In this document: piece after piece, positions 60,578 to 64,000 of the stretch
Layout of the letters: each line of letters opens with the position of its first letter
Numbering within the stretch: the stretch's first letter is position 1
Assembly: GCA_963735455.1 (NCBI GenBank)
Contig: CAVTKZ010000002.1
Coordinates: 620,001 to 684,000 of the forward strand
DNA from: Palsa-1033 sp963735455
Lineage (GTDB): Bacteria; Chloroflexota; Limnocylindria; Limnocylindrales; CSP1-4
Length of the DNA stretch: 64,000 bases
Direction of reading: 5' to 3'
Notes under the pieces: model-generated
Databases searched by the model: none
Seen by the model: only the letters and a program-made list of their open reading frames with translations
What the model was told of the DNA's origin: nothing
Made by a program: the position numbers and the translations under genes

Positions 60578-60761
60578 GCCTGCCAACCGGTGACGGCCCG
60601 GCAACGGCCGGGCGACGGCCCGCGGACGCTGGGGTGACGGCAGGGCAGCGGTGCACTGCAACGCAGTCGACATGGCTGGCCACGCCCGTGTGGCGCGGAA
60701 TCCGGTGCGCCACGGGGATGCTGATCCAGCGGCATTGATGCCGCGGTCAAGGAGGTGCAAG

Positions 60762-60965
60762 ATGGGTGAGCTAACCGAACGCCGGCGCGACGCGGAGCCG
60801 AAGTCCGACTTCGGGCTGCCCGACGAGCGCAAGTACCCGATGCCGGACAAGTCTCATGCCCGCAACGCCAAGGCCCGTGCCTCCCAGCAGGTGAAGAAGG
60901 GCAACCTGTCCAAGGCCGACCAGGACCGGATTGACCGGAAGGCTGACCGAATCCTGGACAAGTAG
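60762..60965 (+). CDS. Small charged protein, 67 residues (DUF6582-like)
   Basis: ATG 60762 has a perfect AAGGAGGTGCAAG site. The 67-residue protein is basic and charged (DFGLPDERKYPMPDKSHARNAKARASQQVKKGNLS, then ADQDRIDRKADRILDK). Similar short proteins of unknown function occur in many actinobacteria and proteobacteria, often with phage or stress contexts; here I see neither. A TAGCCC-TT-GGGCTA repeat covers its stop codon. Confidence 0.78.
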   Translation: MGELTERRRDAEPKSDFGLPDERKYPMPDKSHARNAKARASQQVKKGNLSKADQDRIDRKADRILDK

Positions 60966-61130
60966 CCCTTGGGCTAGCCAGGTGCGGCCGGGCAGGACCA
61001 CCCGGGCCCAGGGCCCATGGCGGACATCCGTCTGGCATCCTTGCAGCTTGCGGTCGGGCAACGAGGGAGACAGCTGGGGCATCCTGGTTGAGAAGGTTGC
61101 CCAGCGACTCCCGCCAGGAGGTCTATGCCG

Positions 61131-61736
61131 GTGAGCGAACCGCCCGTCATCCGGGTCTTCCGCTGCCGGCCGGTCCGAGGAGCATTCGACGAGATCCTGC
61201 GGCAGGTCATGCTTCCGGACCTTGCCCGGCGGCCCGGCGTGTCCGCCGTGTATGCCGGCCGCCAGGGCCCCGACGAGACCGGAACGAGGGTGGTGGTCTC
61301 CGTTTGGGCAAGCCTCGCCCTGATGGAGGCCGCGATGGGGCCTGACGTCGAGGCCTCGAGGTTCCACCCGGAGTACCTGCCCGAAACGGTCGATCGGGCC
61401 CTTGAGGTCGTGCCGGTCGAGCTAGCCCTCCTGTTCCGTGAAGCGGCTGGACCGAGCATCCTGCGCTTCGCACGCGGTCGGGTTCAACCGGGCGGACTGG
61501 CCGCGTACGTCGACGATGTGCGCCGGGGAACGCAGAGCGATGTTGCCGCTGGGATCGGGCCCGGGGCGCTCTACCTGGGCCGGCTCGCCGGCGATGCATT
61601 CCTGACCCTGTCGATCTGGCGCGCATGGGCCGAGATCGAGGCGGCCACCGGAGCTGACCTCGACCGCCCAATCGCGACCCAGCGATCAGACGCACTGATC
61701 GAGTTCGAGGCCAGCCACTACGAGTCGATCGCCTGA
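61131..61736 (+). CDS. Antibiotic-biosynthesis-monooxygenase-like (ABM-type) protein
   Basis: The GTG at 61131 is nine bases from AGGAGG; the ATG at 61125 would be only three away, so the GTG is chosen (201 residues). Two similar halves (IRVFRCRPVRGAFDEILRQVMLPDLARRPGVSAVYAGRQ... and ILRFARGRVQPGGLAAYVDDVRRG...ALYLGRL) each look like a ferredoxin-type dimeric alpha/beta barrel. Function unknown, perhaps a small heme- or quinone-related oxygenase or a plain binding protein. Ends overlapping the convergent topoisomerase gene by 19 bases. Confidence 0.62.
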   Translation: MSEPPVIRVFRCRPVRGAFDEILRQVMLPDLARRPGVSAVYAGRQGPDETGTRVVVSVWASLALMEAAMGPDVEASRFHPEYLPETVDRALEVVPVELALLFREAAGPSILRFARGRVQPGGLAAYVDDVRRGTQSDVAAGIGPGALYLGRLAGDAFLTLSIWRAWAEIEAATGADLDRPIATQRSDALIEFEASHYESIA

Positions 61737-62899
61737 GAAGATCGAGACGTTGAGCCCGCCCGGCCCGGGCGAACCCGACGATGCTGCTCAAGGAGGGCGA
61801 TCAGTCGTCGCTCATCCATCGACAGCCACTTCGATCCCCGCGGCGATGGGCCGAGATCCACCCGGGCGCCGGACGCGCCCTCGAGGTACCAGTCGATCAC
61901 GCCGGGATGGATGTAGGAAGCGCGGCTTACGGCCGGCGTATTGCCGAGGGCCGCCGCGACTGCCCCGATTGCCTGTCCGAGGACGGAGCGGGGTGGGGCA
62001 GCTCCGGCTTGATTCCCCTCCGCAAGCACCCGCAGAGCGAGCACCGACGCCGCCCACGTCCGAATCGTCTTTGCGCTGATGTCCCGGCCGGTCACGGCCT
62101 GCAAGTAGCGATTCACGTCCTCCGACCGGACCGCGATCCACTCGCCGTCGGACGCCGCGTATTGGAAGAGCTCGCGACCAGGGGCGGCCCGACACCGTCG
62201 GACGACCTGCGCCAGACGCCGATCGTGGACCTCGAGCCGATGTCGACGGCCCGATTTTCCGCGGAACACGAAGCGGAGCGTCGCTCCATCGATGGTCACC
62301 TGTTGCGGCCGCAAGGTGGTCAGCCCGTAGGAGTGGTTGGCCTCGGCGTACTTCCGGTTGCCGATCCGGATCCGGGTCGCCTCGAGGATGGCGACGGTCG
62401 TGGCCAGCACCTTCTCGCGGGGCAGGTTGCGCCGCCGCAAGTCGCGATCGACCGTTCGCCGAAGCTTCGGCAGGACCCGTCCGAACTCCAGGAGCAAATC
62501 GAACTTCATCGATTCGCGCGCGCGGCGGAACGCGGGATGGTAGCGATATTGCTTGCGGCCCCGCTGGTCGCGGCCGGTCGCCTGGAGCCGAGCTCCGGGC
62601 TCGTCCGAGATCCAGACGTTGGTCCAGGCCGGCGGAACAGCGAGGCGTCGAATCCGCTCGAGCTGGGCGGGGTCAGTGATCCGTGAGCCATCCGACGCAA
62701 GGTAGGCAAAATCAGGCTTGCCTCCCGAGCGACGGACGACGCGCGTGATGCCGTGCTCGACGCTCCGCGGCGCGGCGGACCGCCGAGGCGGCCGAGGGTC
62801 GTGAGCAGGTGGCGTCGGCCGTACCTCCGGACGCTTGGTAGGGGTTAGCCGAGCAACGATGGATTCCGACCCCTCGCGACGAGCTGCCCCGCCCGGCAC
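61718..62899 (-). CDS. DNA topoisomerase IB
   Basis: The protein has about 393 residues from a GTG at 62899, though this start is unsure and the frame is open to 63016. VPPAWTNVWISDEP, LQATGRDQRGRKQYRYHPAFR, REKVLATTVAILEATRIRIGNRKYAEANHSYGLTTLRPQQV and FVFRGKSGRRHRLEVHDRRLAQVVRRC are core topoisomerase IB segments. VSRASYIHPGVIDWY carries the catalytic tyrosine. The enzyme relaxes DNA supercoils by single-strand nicking. It starts a leftward unit beside the sensor gene. Confidence 0.88.
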   Translation of the reverse strand: MPGGAARREGSESIVARLTPTKRPEVRPTPPAHDPRPPRRSAAPRSVEHGITRVVRRSGGKPDFAYLASDGSRITDPAQLERIRRLAVPPAWTNVWISDEPGARLQATGRDQRGRKQYRYHPAFRRARESMKFDLLLEFGRVLPKLRRTVDRDLRRRNLPREKVLATTVAILEATRIRIGNRKYAEANHSYGLTTLRPQQVTIDGATLRFVFRGKSGRRHRLEVHDRRLAQVVRRCRAAPGRELFQYAASDGEWIAVRSEDVNRYLQAVTGRDISAKTIRTWAASVLALRVLAEGNQAGAAPPRSVLGQAIGAVAAALGNTPAVSRASYIHPGVIDWYLEGASGARVDLGPSPRGSKWLSMDERRLIALLEQHRRVRPGRAGSTSRSSQAIDS

Positions 62900-63006
62900 G
62901 ATCCCATCACAGGAGCATTTCGATCTGGCGGCCCGGCCGATGCCAGCCAAAACTGTAATGCCCCTGTGATGCGGGATGGGGTCGGCGTCGGTAACCATTC
63001 GCGGCG

Positions 63007-64000
63007 ATGGATCCATCGACAGCGCTGATTGAGGTCGCCTTTTTCCTCCTCTTCGGGGTGGCCCTGTGGCGCTACCTGAAGCGGCGGGGACCAGTGGAGC
63101 TGGGCGTCGTCGCCGTCTTCAGCACGACGGGGGCGCTGCTCCTCCTGTCCTTCGTGGCAGCCTTCTTGCCCGGGTTCGTCGCGATCGTCCGGCCGGTCGC
63201 GACGGCCGCCCTGGTCGCGCAGCCGTATTTCATCGTGCGCCTCCTTGGCCAGGTCTGGTCGGTGCCCAAGTGGGCAAGCCGCCTGGCGCTCGCAGGCTGC
63301 ATCGTCGTGTCCGCCGGCTTGATTCTCCTCGGGGGCCGGAGCATCGCTGCGCTCCTGGCGCTGGTCATCTATTTCGGCGTGATCGAGACGGCGGCGGCCG
63401 CCGAATTCGTCAGGCTGGCGCGGCGCCGGCGGGGTGCCCACCGCATCCGTTTGACCCTGGCTGGCTTCGCAACAGGGATCTTTGGCCTGCTGATTGTCCT
63501 GCTCGGTGTCGGCTCGGCCGCGAACAGCGCCGCTGGAGGCGGTTCAGGGGTCGTCGTCCTGAGCCGGATTCTCGCGGTGGTTGCGGCGGCAGGCTACCTC
63601 GCGGCATTCATGCCGCCGAGTTGGGTGATGGGCTTCTTCCACCGTGCTGCGGCGTTTGACCTCGTTCGGGCCGTGGTCCTGGGCAAGGCCGGCCAAGGGC
63701 CGGACATCCTGTGGGGACAGCTGACCCTCGCCGCGGAAGCCCTGCTTGGCGCGAGTCGGATCGAGATCGTCGACGCGGATGGCCGGCCGATCGAGGTGGA
63801 TCGGGCCGCCGCGGCGGCCCTGGTTCCGATCGGCCCAGCCGGAGTCCAGCTGTCCGTCGAGGCGAATGCGGAGCAGGAGCGTCGGACTGAGATCGCGATC
63901 CCCCTGCTGTCAGACGGGCTGGTGGTCGCGACCCTGCTCGCGCATCTCGATGGACGCCCGCTATTCGTCGAGGACGACATCGCGATCGTCTCCCTGCTCG
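63007..64000 (+). CDS. Membrane sensor protein, incomplete at window end (possible sensor kinase)
   Basis: From ATG 63007 the frame stays open for 331 codons to the window end. About six hydrophobic helices occupy residues 1-220 (for example ALIEVAFFLLFGVALW, VVAVFSTTGALLLLSFVAAFL, LALAGCIVVSAGLILLGG, LAGFATGIFGLLIVLLGVG and ILAVVAAAGYLAAFM). A soluble part follows (DLVRAVVLGKAGQGPDILWGQLTLAAEALLGASRIEIVDADGRP) that looks like the start of a GAF-type sensor. A histidine kinase or guanylate cyclase tail would lie beyond 64000. The ATG palindrome ATGGATCCAT also contains a start for the opposite strand. Confidence 0.65.
   Translation, partial: MDPSTALIEVAFFLLFGVALWRYLKRRGPVELGVVAVFSTTGALLLLSFVAAFLPGFVAIVRPVATAALVAQPYFIVRLLGQVWSVPKWASRLALAGCIVVSAGLILLGGRSIAALLALVIYFGVIETAAAAEFVRLARRRRGAHRIRLTLAGFATGIFGLLIVLLGVGSAANSAAGGGSGVVVLSRILAVVAAAGYLAAFMPPSWVMGFFHRAAAFDLVRAVVLGKAGQGPDILWGQLTLAAEALLGASRIEIVDADGRPIEVDRAAAAALVPIGPAGVQLSVEANAEQERRTEIAIPLLSDGLVVATLLAHLDGRPLFVEDDIAIVSLL

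Larger units (their letters stand above)
60010..60761. other. 750-base gap with hairpins and a terminator, no protein gene seen
   Basis: Open frames here lack ribosome-binding sites and have composition unlike the nearby genes. Rightward strand features are a GAGCCCCGG hairpin (60358-60383), GATCCGC-AA-GCGGATC (60426-60441), GCGGACC-N7-GGTCCGC (60473-60493) and a T-tailed terminator (60538-60577), which together suggest a short structured RNA. No tRNA is recognisable. Confidence 0.5.

Noticed and set aside
60010..60761. tRNA gene in the 60 kb gap
   Set aside because: A TCGAACC string occurs in a hairpin loop, but there is no cloverleaf, anticodon arm or acceptor stem around it.
63003..63016. 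ATGGATCCAT as a shared start for topoisomerase and sensor
   Set aside because: The palindrome gives an ATG on both strands, but the topoisomerase part upstream of about 62899 does not look like that family, so its start there is unlikely.
1..64000. CRISPR arrays, insertion sequences, prophage or integrase genes
   Set aside because: No regular direct-repeat array, no transposase or integrase motif and no terminal repeats were found on either strand.

Overview
The window is GC-rich throughout (high 60s to 70% by eye), with tightly packed operons, many GTG/TTG starts, and start/stop overlaps of the ATGA or GTGA type. Solute-binding lipoproteins carry twin-arginine motifs, and there are F420-type LLM, GH130, GT4 and topoisomerase IB genes. 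Together this suggests a free-living, soil- or freshwater-type Chloroflexota (for example a Limnocylindria-like lineage) or possibly an actinobacterium. The taxonomic guess is inference. No rRNA, tRNA, phage, transposon or CRISPR was seen.

Region 1 (1-5.8 kb): a leftward pair (PLP amino-acid lyase/racemase fold, VOC protein) diverges from a rightward dhaK-dhaL-TIM-rpiB-aldo/keto reductase operon. That gene set matches the known tetrulose (erythrulose) phosphate pathway. Region 2 (5.8-11.9 kb): an lsr-like cluster comprising a SorC regulator, a class II aldolase/epimerase, a 2-hydroxyacid dehydrogenase, a clear LsrK-type kinase, a clear LsrF-type thiolase/aldolase and an Rpe/LsrE-type epimerase. 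Region 3 (12.4-26 kb): a leftward CUT1 sugar ABC transporter with a DUF4038 glycosidase, facing rightward VOC, SDR, YhfZ-like regulator and amidohydrolase genes. Three TGTTC-N9-GAACA sites lie at the divergent promoters and in front of the regulator. An SDR, an SMP-30 lactonase, a DMT exporter and a membrane-anchored unknown follow.

Region 4 (26-53 kb): a large cyclitol-catabolism regulon. A leftward operon (potADBC-type transporter, LLM oxidoreductase, Zn-dehydrogenase, IolE-like isomerase, transaldolase) diverges from a CehA/McbA hydrolase. A second leftward operon holds iolD, a DegT aminotransferase, iolC, iolB, a LacD/YihT-like aldolase, a DMT exporter, a TIM-barrel isomerase, a LacI regulator and iolG. 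It diverges from a second CehA/McbA hydrolase, a TIM-barrel isomerase and, further on, a P450. Four copies of a LacI-type operator (consensus near TGCAACCGATTGCA) lie at the four control regions, including that of the regulator itself.

Region 5 (53-60 kb): a 708-residue unknown, a coiled-coil acidic protein, and a GT4 / alpha-alpha-barrel / GH130 carbohydrate operon. Region 6 (60-64 kb): a 0.75 kb gap with hairpins and a good terminator, a 67-residue small protein, an ABM-like protein, topoisomerase IB, and the start of a membrane sensor that leaves the window.

At least nine otherwise conserved genes carry single-base indels, several inside short G or C runs. I read most of these as base-calling or assembly errors rather than real inactivation. 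The exception may be the isomerase at 50.6-51.5 kb, which has about six.
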